Assembly (NCBI GenBank): GCA_946410505.1
Contig: CAMKAP010000124.1
Location: forward strand, 1 to 6,182
DNA: 6,182 nt
DNA from: an uncultured Clostridia bacterium
Lineage (GTDB): Bacteria > Bacillota_A > Clostridia > Oscillospirales > Oscillospiraceae
Direction: 5' to 3'
Shown here: positions 1 to 5,894 of the stretch, piece after piece
Layout: every line of letters begins with the position of its first letter
How positions within the stretch are numbered: the first letter of the stretch is position 1
Program-made: the position numbers and the translations under genes
The notes under the pieces: model-generated
Told to the model about the DNA's origin: nothing
Database searches by the model: none
What the model saw: the letters and a program-made list of their open reading frames with translations, nothing else

Positions 1-2
1 TC

Positions 3-88
3 TGGTGCCGGTGACCGGACTCGAACCGGTACGCGGTTGCCCGCAAGGGATTTTAAGTCCCTGGTGTCTACCATTCCACCACACCGGC
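3..88 (-). tRNA. trnL: tRNA-Leu (anticodon UAA), CCA encoded
   Basis: Reading the minus strand, the 5' arm GCCGGTG (88-82) pairs with CACCGGC (13-7), followed by discriminator A (6) and an encoded CCA (5-3). The anticodon arm has stem AGGGA/TCCCT around loop CTTAAAA, giving anticodon UAA, which reads UUA and UUG leucine codons. A long variable arm that can fold as GCGG-GCAA-CCGC marks it as a class II tRNA, as expected for leucine. The T arm CCGGTTCGAGTCCGG is canonical. The gene lies downstream of the aconitase X operon on the same strand, but a terminator separates them and it has its own promoter. Confidence 0.97.
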
Positions 89-98
89 GTGCGAGGAT

Positions 99-127
99 AC
101 TTTATCACTCGGGGGAAAATGTGTCAA
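99..127 (-). promoter_or_regulatory. Promoter of the tRNA-Leu gene
   Basis: On the minus strand a perfect -35 box TTGACA (127-122) is followed by a 17-bp spacer and a -10 box TAAAGT (104-99), four of six matches to TATAAT. Transcription would start near 92, leaving a very short leader before the mature tRNA 5' end at 88. The -35 box lies within the tail of the upstream operon's terminator. Confidence 0.75.
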
Positions 128-130
128 GGA

Positions 131-159
131 AAAAGGGAGCAGCAAAGCCGCTCCCTTTT
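131..159 (-). terminator. Intrinsic terminator of the aconitase X operon
   Basis: A perfect 10-bp inverted repeat (131-140 with 150-159) encloses a 9-nt loop. It begins 10 nt after the stop codon of the small subunit gene. On the minus strand the hairpin ends in TTTTTCC, a normal rho-independent tail. The A-run on the other arm would allow some activity in the plus direction, but no plus-strand gene points into it. Confidence 0.88.
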
Positions 160-169
160 GTGGCCTGGA

Positions 170-634
170 TCAGCCCACAACGACCACGCCGTCTGCTTTG
201 ACGGTGACGGTGTCGCCGGTTTTGACGGTCTCCAGGAATTCTTCGCCCAGGTTGTCCACCACGGGCATCTTCGCCTCGGTCCACACGTCCGCCAGAATCG
301 CGCCGGAGGCGGCCAGAGAGTCGATGGGCTTTGAGAAGAGCATGCAGGCCGGCTGCTTGCCGACCGCCGCCACGCAGTAGAGCACCATGCCGCCGGTGGT
401 GGAGCCGATGGTCTGGGGCAGGCACAGGGCCTTGCCCATCATGGGCCGGTCGTAGAGATCGGCGTTGTTCTGGTCGCCGCACCGAACCTCGGTATCGCGG
501 CCCATGGCCTTGAGATCGCCGAACATGAGGGCCATCTGGTAGCTGGCCAGGGTGTTGAAGCCGCCGTGGCTCACCAGAGCCTCCGCCGAGCACTCGCCGG
601 GGACGATCACGCGCCCTTTGAATTCACGCATCAT
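170..634 (-). CDS. Aconitase X small (swivel) subunit, DUF126 family
   Basis: A 154-aa protein of the aconitase X swivel-domain family (DUF126). These proteins form a two-subunit dehydratase with the DUF521 protein encoded just upstream. The stretch GSTTGGMVLY (77-86) matches the family's conserved GST motif, and S78 is the expected catalytic serine. The length is typical of the separate small subunit. The start at 634 is chosen because GGGAGGTGAG lies just upstream and the ATG overlaps the stop of the large-subunit gene as ATGA, the usual sign of translational coupling and equal subunit supply. A second ATG follows directly at 631. Known substrates in the wider family are cis-3-hydroxy-L-proline (bacteria) and mevalonate 5-phosphate (archaea). 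No neighbour here settles which applies, so the substrate is left open. The protein is presumably cytoplasmic, since no signal peptide or membrane segment is seen. Confidence 0.9.
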   Translation of the reverse strand: MMREFKGRVIVPGECSAEALVSHGGFNTLASYQMALMFGDLKAMGRDTEVRCGDQNNADLYDRPMMGKALCLPQTIGSTTGGMVLYCVAAVGKQPACMLFSKPIDSLAASGAILADVWTEAKMPVVDNLGEEFLETVKTGDTVTVKADGVVVVG

Positions 635-1914
635 GCCTCACCTCCCGTGATGATCTCCAGGATTTCCGCTTCGGTGTGGTATTTGGCGCTGGTGTAGGTG
701 CGGAGCTTGTTGGACGAGGTGATGACCGCCTTGGATTTGCAGAGAGGGTTATTCATATACATGAGGGGACAGATATAGCTGAGCACCACGCCGTACTTTT
801 TGAGCCGGTAGGCGTCCATCGTGCGCTCAAACTCCCGGATCACGGGCACCGGCGCCGTGAACACCGTGGGCACCGCCACCTTGTCCCGCCCGTGCTTCCG
901 CAGCCCCTCGCCCAGGGCTTCGGTCCAGTCCTGCAGCTGCCGCAGCGTCATGTGCGGGCAGCCCACAAAGCAGAGCTGGGGCTTTGCGTCCGGCTTTTTC
1001 CAGATGACGGGGTAGCTGTCCTTCACCCGCTGCAGCTCTGCGTCATCGATGACGTAGACCTGCGCGCCCTCGCAGATTAGGCTCTCGCCCAGCTCCACGG
1101 CCTCGGGCGTCAGATTCTCAATGTGGTAGAGACCCACCGCGCCGTTGGAGGCGGTGGCCGCGCCGAAGTCTTTGAGATAGGTCCTGGCTTCATCGTCCAG
1201 CGTTGTTCCGAGCCATTTGTCCAGGCCCTTCACATAGGGGACGGCCTCCATGACCTTCATGCCGATGGCGGAGCCGAGAAGCTGGGCCTCGGGCCGGTGC
1301 TCGCAGCGCACTTCCACGACCCAGCTCGCCCTGCGGCCCTCGTCGGTCAGCAGACCGAACTCGGGGACGAAGCCCGCGATGGAGCCCATCAGCTCGATCA
1401 TGCCGGAGTTGCGGTTGCAGCGGGCGCCGAGGACGGAGTTTGCGTACACGACGGCGGAAGATTCCGCCCAGGAGAGCACGTTGCCCTTCTTCGGGACGTT
1501 GCCCACCTGATCCAGATAGCAGGCGCAGGTGTAGTCGTCGTCGCTGGTGATGCCGAGCTTGCGCATCTGCGCCTCATAGCGCTCCTGCTGGGTGTACATG
1601 ATCTTTTTGAACACCAGATCGTCCAGCAGGGAAGAGGGGACCTTCGGGTCCAGGGGCTTGGGGTCGGCGGTGAACTTCTGGCCCTCGGGAAGCCCGGCCT
1701 CTATCAGCTTGTCATAGAGATCGTAGACCGGCTTCATGACCTCCAGTCCGAAGGAGATTACCGTGTGGCCGTATTTGCTTGTGACAGGCACCATGCGCTC
1801 GGCGCCGAAGGCCTCGCCATACATGACCAGGGTCTTGACGATCTTGGCCATGATCTCGCCTTCCTTGCCGTCCAGCATGGCCTGCTGCTGGGGGGTTAGC
1901 TGCATCTGTATCAC
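631..1914 (-). CDS. Aconitase X large (catalytic) subunit, DUF521 family
   Basis: A 427-aa protein of the aconitase X catalytic-domain family (DUF521), iron-sulfur dehydratases related to aconitase. Family landmarks are YANSVLGARCNR (157-168), where the known pattern is YANSVLGARTN, then LCFVGCPHMTL (314-324) with C319 in the GCPH motif, and C382 and C392 near the C terminus. The cysteines at 319, 382 and 392 are the best candidates for cluster ligands; this is inferred from family layout. The protein is full length for a separate large subunit. The start is uncertain between GTG at 1914 (AAGGA 7 nt upstream) and ATG at 1905 (AAGGA about 10 nt upstream). It is first in a two-gene operon and overlaps the small subunit by 4 bp. 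In bacteria this enzyme type is known to dehydrate cis-3-hydroxy-L-proline; archaeal relatives act on mevalonate 5-phosphate. No proline or isoprenoid gene is visible nearby, so the reaction remains a family-level call. Confidence 0.92.
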   Translation of the reverse strand: MIQMQLTPQQQAMLDGKEGEIMAKIVKTLVMYGEAFGAERMVPVTSKYGHTVISFGLEVMKPVYDLYDKLIEAGLPEGQKFTADPKPLDPKVPSSLLDDLVFKKIMYTQQERYEAQMRKLGITSDDDYTCACYLDQVGNVPKKGNVLSWAESSAVVYANSVLGARCNRNSGMIELMGSIAGFVPEFGLLTDEGRRASWVVEVRCEHRPEAQLLGSAIGMKVMEAVPYVKGLDKWLGTTLDDEARTYLKDFGAATASNGAVGLYHIENLTPEAVELGESLICEGAQVYVIDDAELQRVKDSYPVIWKKPDAKPQLCFVGCPHMTLRQLQDWTEALGEGLRKHGRDKVAVPTVFTAPVPVIREFERTMDAYRLKKYGVVLSYICPLMYMNNPLCKSKAVITSSNKLRTYTSAKYHTEAEILEIITGGEA

Positions 1915-1933
1915 ATCCTTTTCCTTGAATCAG

Positions 1934-1951
1934 GGCCCGCGTCGGCGGGCC
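1934..1951 (-). promoter_or_regulatory. GC-rich hairpin in the aconitase X 5' leader
   Basis: A perfect 7-bp all-GC inverted repeat (1934-1940 with 1945-1951) around a 4-nt loop lies in the untranslated leader, between the predicted transcription start near 1972 and the ribosome binding site at 1922-1926. A 10-bp palindrome GCCGGCCGGC (1949-1958) partly overlaps it and could form a competing structure. No run of U follows on the minus strand, so it is not an obvious terminator. It may protect the mRNA or affect translation; no known riboswitch was recognised. Confidence 0.5.
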
Positions 1952-1978
1952 GGCCGGCTTACTTCTGCTTCTGCTTCT

Positions 1979-2007
1979 ATTTTAACAGTGCGCCAAATAC
2001 AAGTCAA
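1979..2007 (-). promoter_or_regulatory. Promoter of the aconitase X operon
   Basis: On the minus strand TTGACT (2007-2002) and TAAAAT (1984-1979) are separated by exactly 17 bp. Each box matches the consensus at five of six positions. The start would be near 1972, giving a leader of about 57 nt. No clear operator was seen around it. Confidence 0.8.
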
Positions 2008-2052
2008 CGCGATTAATGAGATTAAAAGAGGAAGAGGCCATACAAACAGCAC

Positions 2053-2081
2053 TTGCCATTTCTGGCGGATCGTGGTACAAT
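2053..2081 (+). promoter_or_regulatory. Promoter of the tracrRNA
   Basis: TTGCCA (2053-2058), a 17-bp spacer and TACAAT (2076-2081) preceded by TG at 2073-2074 make an extended -10 promoter. Transcription would start near 2088, a few nucleotides before the anti-repeat. A small inverted repeat GGTA-CAA-TACC (2074-2084) spans the -10 box; at 4 bp it may be chance. Confidence 0.8.
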
Positions 2082-2090
2082 ACCAATGTT

Positions 2091-2126
2091 CTTATACCAT
2101 ACCAAGAACGATCAGGTTACTGCAAT
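2091..2126 (+). repeat. tracrRNA anti-repeat
   Basis: Aligned without gaps, this 36-nt stretch matches the CRISPR repeat of the array at 31 positions. The differences are at position 1 (A to C), 27-28 (GA to TT), 32 (A to G) and 36 (C to T). The pair at 27-28 makes the internal bulge expected between lower and upper crRNA:tracrRNA stems. Changes at 32 and 36 keep G-U pairing with the crRNA. This pattern shows a working anti-repeat and not an orphan repeat. Confidence 0.93.
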
Positions 2127-2148
2127 AAGGTAGTAAACCGAAGAGCTC

Positions 2149-2173
2149 TAGCGCCCCGTTTTACGGGGCGCTA
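2149..2173 (+). terminator. Terminal hairpin / terminator of the tracrRNA
   Basis: A perfect 10-bp stem (2149-2158 with 2164-2173) closes loop TTTTA. Four more pairs can form beyond a bulge (AGAG 2142-2145 with CTCT 2175-2178). The tail ATCTCTATCTAT is U-rich but lacks a continuous U run, so termination may be incomplete and some transcripts could run on into cas9. Confidence 0.8.
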
Positions 2174-2188
2174 TCTCTATCTATACAA

Positions 2189-2217
2189 TTGAAAGAGCAA
2201 GAAAAAAGAGATATAAT
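2189..2217 (+). promoter_or_regulatory. Promoter of cas9
   Basis: TTGAAA (2189-2194) and a perfect TATAAT (2212-2217) are 17 bp apart, just downstream of the tracrRNA terminator. The start would be near 2224, giving a leader of about 30 nt that contains the ribosome binding site GGAGG at 2241-2245, 8 nt before the cas9 ATG. Confidence 0.85.
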
Positions 2218-2253
2218 ATTTTTAATCATTTCATTTCACCGGAGGGCGGAAAA

Positions 2254-5200
2254 ATGAACTCTTACGGGATTGGGCTGGATATCGGCATCACGTCTGTCGG
2301 CTGGGCGGTGGTCGCGCTGGACACCGACGAAAAGCCGTGCGGTATCATGGACATGGGCGCGCGCATTTTTGACGCTGCGGAGCAGCCGAAAACAGGCGCA
2401 TCCCTGGCTGCGCCCAGACGGGAGGCGAGAAGCGCGCGCCGCCGCCTGCGCCGACATCGGCACAGAAACGAAAGGATACGCCAGCTGCTGGTACGCGAAG
2501 GGCTGCTCAGTGAGCAGGAGCTTGCCCGCCTGTTCGAGGGCCGACTGGAAGACATTTATGTCCTTCGGGTGCGCGCGCTTGACGAAGCGGTGACACGTAC
2601 GGATTTTTCCCGCATCCTTCTTCATCTTGCCCAGCGGCGAGGCTTCCGCTCCAATCGCAAGACGGCCTCCGCGCAGGAGGACGGCAAGATCCTGGAGGCG
2701 GTGGCCGCGAATTTGCGCCGGATGGAGGAGAAGGGCTATCGCACAGCGGGCGAGATGCTGCTCCGGGACGAGGCTTTTTCCCGGCAAAAGCGGAACAAAG
2801 GCGGGGAATATCTGACCACGATCAGCCGTGACATGGTCGAAGCGGAGGCGCGGCAGATCTTTGCGTCGCAGCGCCGCTGCGGCAATTCCTTCGCCTCGGA
2901 AAAACTGGAGCACGCCTATCTGGAAATCCTTCTCAGCCAGCGATCCTTTGACGAGGGCCCCGGTGGGAACAGCCCCTATGGAGGCAGCCAGATCGAGCGG
3001 ATGATCGGCAGATGCACCTTCTATGCTGAGGAACCCAGGGCGGCTCGGGCGACGTATTCTTTTGAGTATTTCAGCCTGCTGCAGAAGGTCAACCATATCC
3101 GCCTGCTCAGGAATGGAGAGAGCATTGCCCTGACGGACGAGCAGCGGCATGTATTGATCCGGCTGGCGCACGAGAGCGCGTCGGTTGATTTTGCAAGGAT
3201 TCGCAAGGCACTTGCGATTGCGCCGGAATATCGCTTCAACGCTGTGCCCTACCGCACAGAGAAGGATCCGGAAACCGCCGAGAAGAAAGAAAAGTTCAAC
3301 CACCTGAAAGCCTATCACGCGATGCGCACCGCGATTGACCGCAACGGAAAGGGACGCTTCGCCCTGCTGACGCAGGAGCAGCGGGACGCCGCCGGAACGA
3401 TCCTGACGCTGTACAAGGCGGAGGAGCGCATACGCGGAGAGTTGGAAAAGGCCGGATTCGAACCCTGCGATATCGAGAACCTGCTGGGGTGCAGCTTTTC
3501 CAAGACCGGGCACATCTCAGTCAAGGCCTGTCGGAAGCTGATCCCCTTTTTGGAGCAGGGGATGAACTACAATGAGGCCTGCGCGGCCGCCGGATTCGCT
3601 TTCAGAGCGCACGAAGAGGGCGAGCGCAGCCGCTTCCTGCACCCGACGGAGGATGACCTGGCCGATATCACAAGCCCGGTTGTGCGGCGTGCAGTCTCGC
3701 AGACGGTGAAGGTGCTCAACGCGATTATCCGCCGCTATGGGGAGAGCCCGGTTTTCCTGAACATCGAGCTTGCGCGGGAAATGGCCAAAGATTTCAGCGA
3801 ACGGAAGTCCCTCGAAAAGGAGATGAAAGAAAACCGCGCGAAAAACGAGCGGATCATGCAGCGCATCCGCGGCGAGTACGGCGTGGTCAACGCCGGAGGA
3901 CTGGATCTTGTCAAGCTCAAGCTCTACGAGGAGCAGGGCGGCGTCTGCGCCTATTCGCAGAAGCCCATCTCGATGGAGCGTCTGTTCGAGCCGAACTACG
4001 CGGAGGTCGATCACATCATCCCCTACAGCCTGTCCTTTGACGACAGCTACCGCAACAAGGTGCTGGTGCTGACGGAGGAAAACCGAAACAAGGGCAATCG
4101 CCTGCCTCTCCAGTATCTGACCGGGCAGCGGCGGGAGGACTTCATCGTCTGGGTCAACGGCAGCGTGCGCGACTGGCGCAAACGGCAGAAGCTCCTGAAA
4201 GAGCGCATCACGCCGGAGGACGAGGCACAGTTCAAGGAGCGCAACCTCCAGGATACCAAGACCATGGCCCGCTTCCTGATGAACTACATCAACGACCACC
4301 TGACCTTTGCCGAATCCCCGCGCCGCAAACGGGTGAGCGCCGTCAACGGCAGCGTGACCTCCTATCTGCGCAAGCGCTGGGGCATCAACAAAAACCGCGC
4401 GGACGGCGATATGCATCACGCGGTGGACGCGCTGGTCATCGCCTGTACGACGAACGGCATGATCCAGCAGCTTTCCCGCTATGCGGCCTACCGCGAGTGC
4501 CGCTACATGCAGACGGAGAGCGGTAGCCTCGCGGTCGACGCGAGCACCGGCGAGGTGCTGCGGGAGTTTCCCTATCCCTGGCCCCTGTTCCGGAAGGAGC
4601 TGGAGGCACGCTTGAGCCGCGACCCGGCCAGAGTGATTCAGGAGCTGAAAATCCCCTTTTATTTCGAAAGCGGGAGACCGCTGCCGGGACCGCTCTTTGT
4701 CTCACGGATGCCGCGGCGGAAGGTGAGCGGCCCCGCGCACAAGGACACGGTCAAGAGCCCGAAGACGCTGGGGGAGGGCTGCGTGGTCGTCAAGCGCCCG
4801 CTGAGCGAGTTGAGACTGAAAAACGGCGCGATCGAGAACTACTACAACCCGGAGAGTGACCGCCTGCTGTACGAGGCGCTGCGGGATCGGCTCGCCGCCT
4901 TCGGCGGGAACGGCGCGAAGGCCTTTGCCGAACCCTTTTACAAGCCGAGGCGTGACGGTACGCCCGGGCCGCTGGTGAAGAAGGTCAAGCTCTGCGAGCC
5001 GAGCACGCTGAACGTCCCGGTCCACGGCGGGAAGGGCGTGGCCGACAACGACTCCATGGTGCGCATCGACGTCTTTCACGTGGAGGGCGAGGGCTATTAC
5101 TTCGTCCCCGTCTACGTGGCGGACACGCTCAAATCCGAGCTGCCCAATCTGGCCTGCGTGCAGCGAAAGCCCTATAACGAATGGAAACCCATGCGTGAGG

Positions 5201-5514
5201 AGGACTTTGTATTTTCTCTCTATCCCAATGATTTAGTCCGTGTAGCGCATAAAAGCGGTCTCAAGCTGAGCCGGGTGAACGCGGAGAGCAAGCTGCCCGA
5301 GAGCGTGACCGTCAAGGAAGAACTGCTGTACTATATCAGCGCAGGCATCGCCGTGGCGAGCATCGCCTGCCGCAATCACGACAACAGCTACGAGGTAAAA
5401 AGCCTGGGCATCAAGACGCTGGAGAAGCTGGAAAAATGCAGCGTGGACGTGCTGGGCGAGGTGCACCGGGTAGAAAAGGAGCCGCGCCTGCCTTTCACAC
5501 AGAAAAGGAGCTGA
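2254..5514 (+). CDS. cas9: Type II-C CRISPR RNA-guided endonuclease Cas9
   Basis: The 1086-aa effector uses a crRNA:tracrRNA duplex to cut matching DNA. RuvC-I is at 5-17 (GLDIGITSVGWA, D9), followed by an arginine-rich bridge helix at about 54-78. A helical recognition lobe covers roughly 80-485. RuvC-II has IELARE with E505. The HNH domain is at about 560-620, with CAYSQKPI, EVDHIIPYS (D586, H587) and N610 in EENRNKGN. RuvC-III has HHAVDA with H722 and D725. The C-terminal PAM-interacting part includes FVSRMPRRKVSG (815-826) and FSLYPNDLV (987-995). All expected catalytic residues are present and the frame is open, so the enzyme should be active. From memory, motif order and length resemble GeoCas9 (about 1087 aa), placing it in type II-C. 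The start is fixed by GGAGG 8 nt upstream and by the RuvC-I motif beginning at once. No csn2 or cas4 is present. A short stretch at 5206-5262 has a more AT-rich codon choice than the rest. The PAM cannot be read from the sequence. Confidence 0.98.
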   Translation: MNSYGIGLDIGITSVGWAVVALDTDEKPCGIMDMGARIFDAAEQPKTGASLAAPRREARSARRRLRRHRHRNERIRQLLVREGLLSEQELARLFEGRLEDIYVLRVRALDEAVTRTDFSRILLHLAQRRGFRSNRKTASAQEDGKILEAVAANLRRMEEKGYRTAGEMLLRDEAFSRQKRNKGGEYLTTISRDMVEAEARQIFASQRRCGNSFASEKLEHAYLEILLSQRSFDEGPGGNSPYGGSQIERMIGRCTFYAEEPRAARATYSFEYFSLLQKVNHIRLLRNGESIALTDEQRHVLIRLAHESASVDFARIRKALAIAPEYRFNAVPYRTEKDPETAEKKEKFNHLKAYHAMRTAIDRNGKGRFALLTQEQRDAAGTILTLYKAEERIRGELEKAGFEPCDIENLLGCSFSKTGHISVKACRKLIPFLEQGMNYNEACAAAGFAFRAHEEGERSRFLHPTEDDLADITSPVVRRAVSQTVKVLNAIIRRYGESPVFLNIELAREMAKDFSERKSLEKEMKENRAKNERIMQRIRGEYGVVNAGGLDLVKLKLYEEQGGVCAYSQKPISMERLFEPNYAEVDHIIPYSLSFDDSYRNKVLVLTEENRNKGNRLPLQYLTGQRREDFIVWVNGSVRDWRKRQKLLKERITPEDEAQFKERNLQDTKTMARFLMNYINDHLTFAESPRRKRVSAVNGSVTSYLRKRWGINKNRADGDMHHAVDALVIACTTNGMIQQLSRYAAYRECRYMQTESGSLAVDASTGEVLREFPYPWPLFRKELEARLSRDPARVIQELKIPFYFESGRPLPGPLFVSRMPRRKVSGPAHKDTVKSPKTLGEGCVVVKRPLSELRLKNGAIENYYNPESDRLLYEALRDRLAAFGGNGAKAFAEPFYKPRRDGTPGPLVKKVKLCEPSTLNVPVHGGKGVADNDSMVRIDVFHVEGEGYYFVPVYVADTLKSELPNLACVQRKPYNEWKPMREEDFVFSLYPNDLVRVAHKSGLKLSRVNAESKLPESVTVKEELLYYISAGIAVASIACRNHDNSYEVKSLGIKTLEKLEKCSVDVLGEVHRVEKEPRLPFTQKRS

Positions 5515-5517
5515 ACG

Positions 5518-5564
5518 ATGGCTTTCCGGAACTCTGCGAGCTGAAACAGCACCGCTATGAATAG
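5518..5564 (+). pseudogene. cas1: cas1 remnant: deletion scar between cas9 and cas2
   Basis: Type II-C operons normally run cas9-cas1-cas2, with Cas1 (the spacer integrase) of about 300 aa. Here only 42 nt lie between the cas9 stop and the cas2 start. AAAAGGAG (5503-5510) is well placed for the ATG at 5518, which begins MAFR, like the MGFR or MAFR starts of type II-C Cas1, but the frame stops at 5542-5544 after eight codons. In another frame the bases read DGFPELCELKQHRYE and stop at TAG 5562-5564, overlapping the cas2 ATG by 8 nt, as a cas1 3' end normally would. The simplest reading is an internal deletion that left the first few and last dozen or more codons. The exact junction is uncertain, because the tail frame stays open upstream into the cas9 3' end. 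No integrase catalytic residue remains. Assignment of the tail rests on position and general similarity, not on an alignment. Confidence 0.62.
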
Positions 5565-5872
5565 GTTTATGAGGATCCTCGTCTTTTTCGATCTGCCCGT
5601 CAAGACCGGAGCGGAGCCGGGCCGCGCGCTTTCGGGATTTTCTGCTGAAGGATGGGTATTTCATGCTGCAGTATTCCGTCTATTGCCGCGTGTGCAATGG
5701 CGTGGACGCGGTCGGCAAGCACCGGGACCGCCTGAAGGCGAATTTGCCGGAAAACGGGTCGATCCGGATGCTGGTGGTGACGGAAAAACAGTTCTCCGCC
5801 ATGGAGATCCTGCTGGGAAAACTGACGCAGGCGGACGAATCTTTTCAGTGCGAACAGCTCTCCATATTCTGA
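5557..5872 (+). pseudogene. cas2: cas2, frameshifted (type II CRISPR adaptation protein)
   Basis: Cas2 is the structural partner of the Cas1 integrase during spacer capture. The first frame gives MNRFMRILVFFDLPVKTGAE (1-20), with the conserved aspartate D12. Cas2 sequence then continues one base over: RAARFRDFLLKDGYF from 5618, then MLQYSVYCRVCNG from 5663, LVVTEKQFSAMEIL further on, and a stop at 5870-5872. The total is 316 nt, one more than 105 codons, so removing one base near 5617 would restore a normal 104-aa Cas2. As written, translation continues in the wrong frame to a stop in the terminator loop at 5914-5916. The start is ATG 5557 overlapping the cas1 TAG; ATG 5569 is an alternative. 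There is no strong ribosome binding site of its own, so it probably depended on coupling to cas1. A sequencing or assembly error cannot be excluded from the sequence alone. Confidence 0.88.
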
Positions 5873-5894
5873 CTCCCCATATTTTTTTACAAGC

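Larger units (their letters stand above)
2088..2180 (+). ncRNA. tracrRNA of the type II-C CRISPR system
   Basis: The trans-activating RNA pairs with the repeat part of pre-crRNA, is processed with it by host RNase III in known systems, and anchors the guide in Cas9. Its anti-repeat (2091-2126) is complementary to the minus-strand crRNA repeat. It is followed by CAATAAGG (2123-2130), the same junction motif I recall from Neisseria and Geobacillus type II-C tracrRNAs. A very short nexus-like stem GGT/ACC (2129-2131 with 2137-2139) and a GC-rich terminal hairpin (2149-2173) follow. The predicted RNA is only about 90 nt, which is compact. Its 5' end can fold into a separate hairpin (2088-2093 with 2104-2109). 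Ends are inferred from the promoter and terminator, not measured. It points the same way as cas9, whose promoter begins just downstream. Confidence 0.9.

Noticed and set aside
3..88. tRNA-Leu as an attachment site of an integrated element
   Set aside because: No integrase gene and no second copy of the tRNA 3' end were seen in the window.
5..334. A 109-codon plus-strand open frame starting inside the tRNA gene
   Set aside because: It is the complement of a tRNA, a terminator and part of a coding gene.
105..593. A 162-codon minus-strand open frame
   Set aside because: It overlaps the small aconitase X subunit in another frame, is rich in Arg and Gly, and would run through the operon terminator.
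1123..1899. A 258-codon open frame on the plus strand
   Set aside because: It is antisense to the aconitase X large subunit, has the low-complexity His/Val/Gly/Leu composition typical of GC-rich shadow frames, and has no convincing ribosome binding site.
2091..2126. A solitary CRISPR repeat left from an older array
   Set aside because: The mismatch pattern (two-base bulge, two G-U-preserving changes), dedicated promoter and terminator hairpin identify it as the tracrRNA anti-repeat.
1736..2128. A 130-codon plus-strand open frame reaching into the tracrRNA
   Set aside because: It starts antisense to the aconitase X large subunit and crosses both promoters and the anti-repeat. No protein features are recognisable.
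2236..4419. Two long minus-strand open frames (2236-3513 and 3517-4419)
   Set aside because: Both lie opposite cas9, whose motifs are unmistakable. Their composition is that of antisense shadows, and no family motif is seen.
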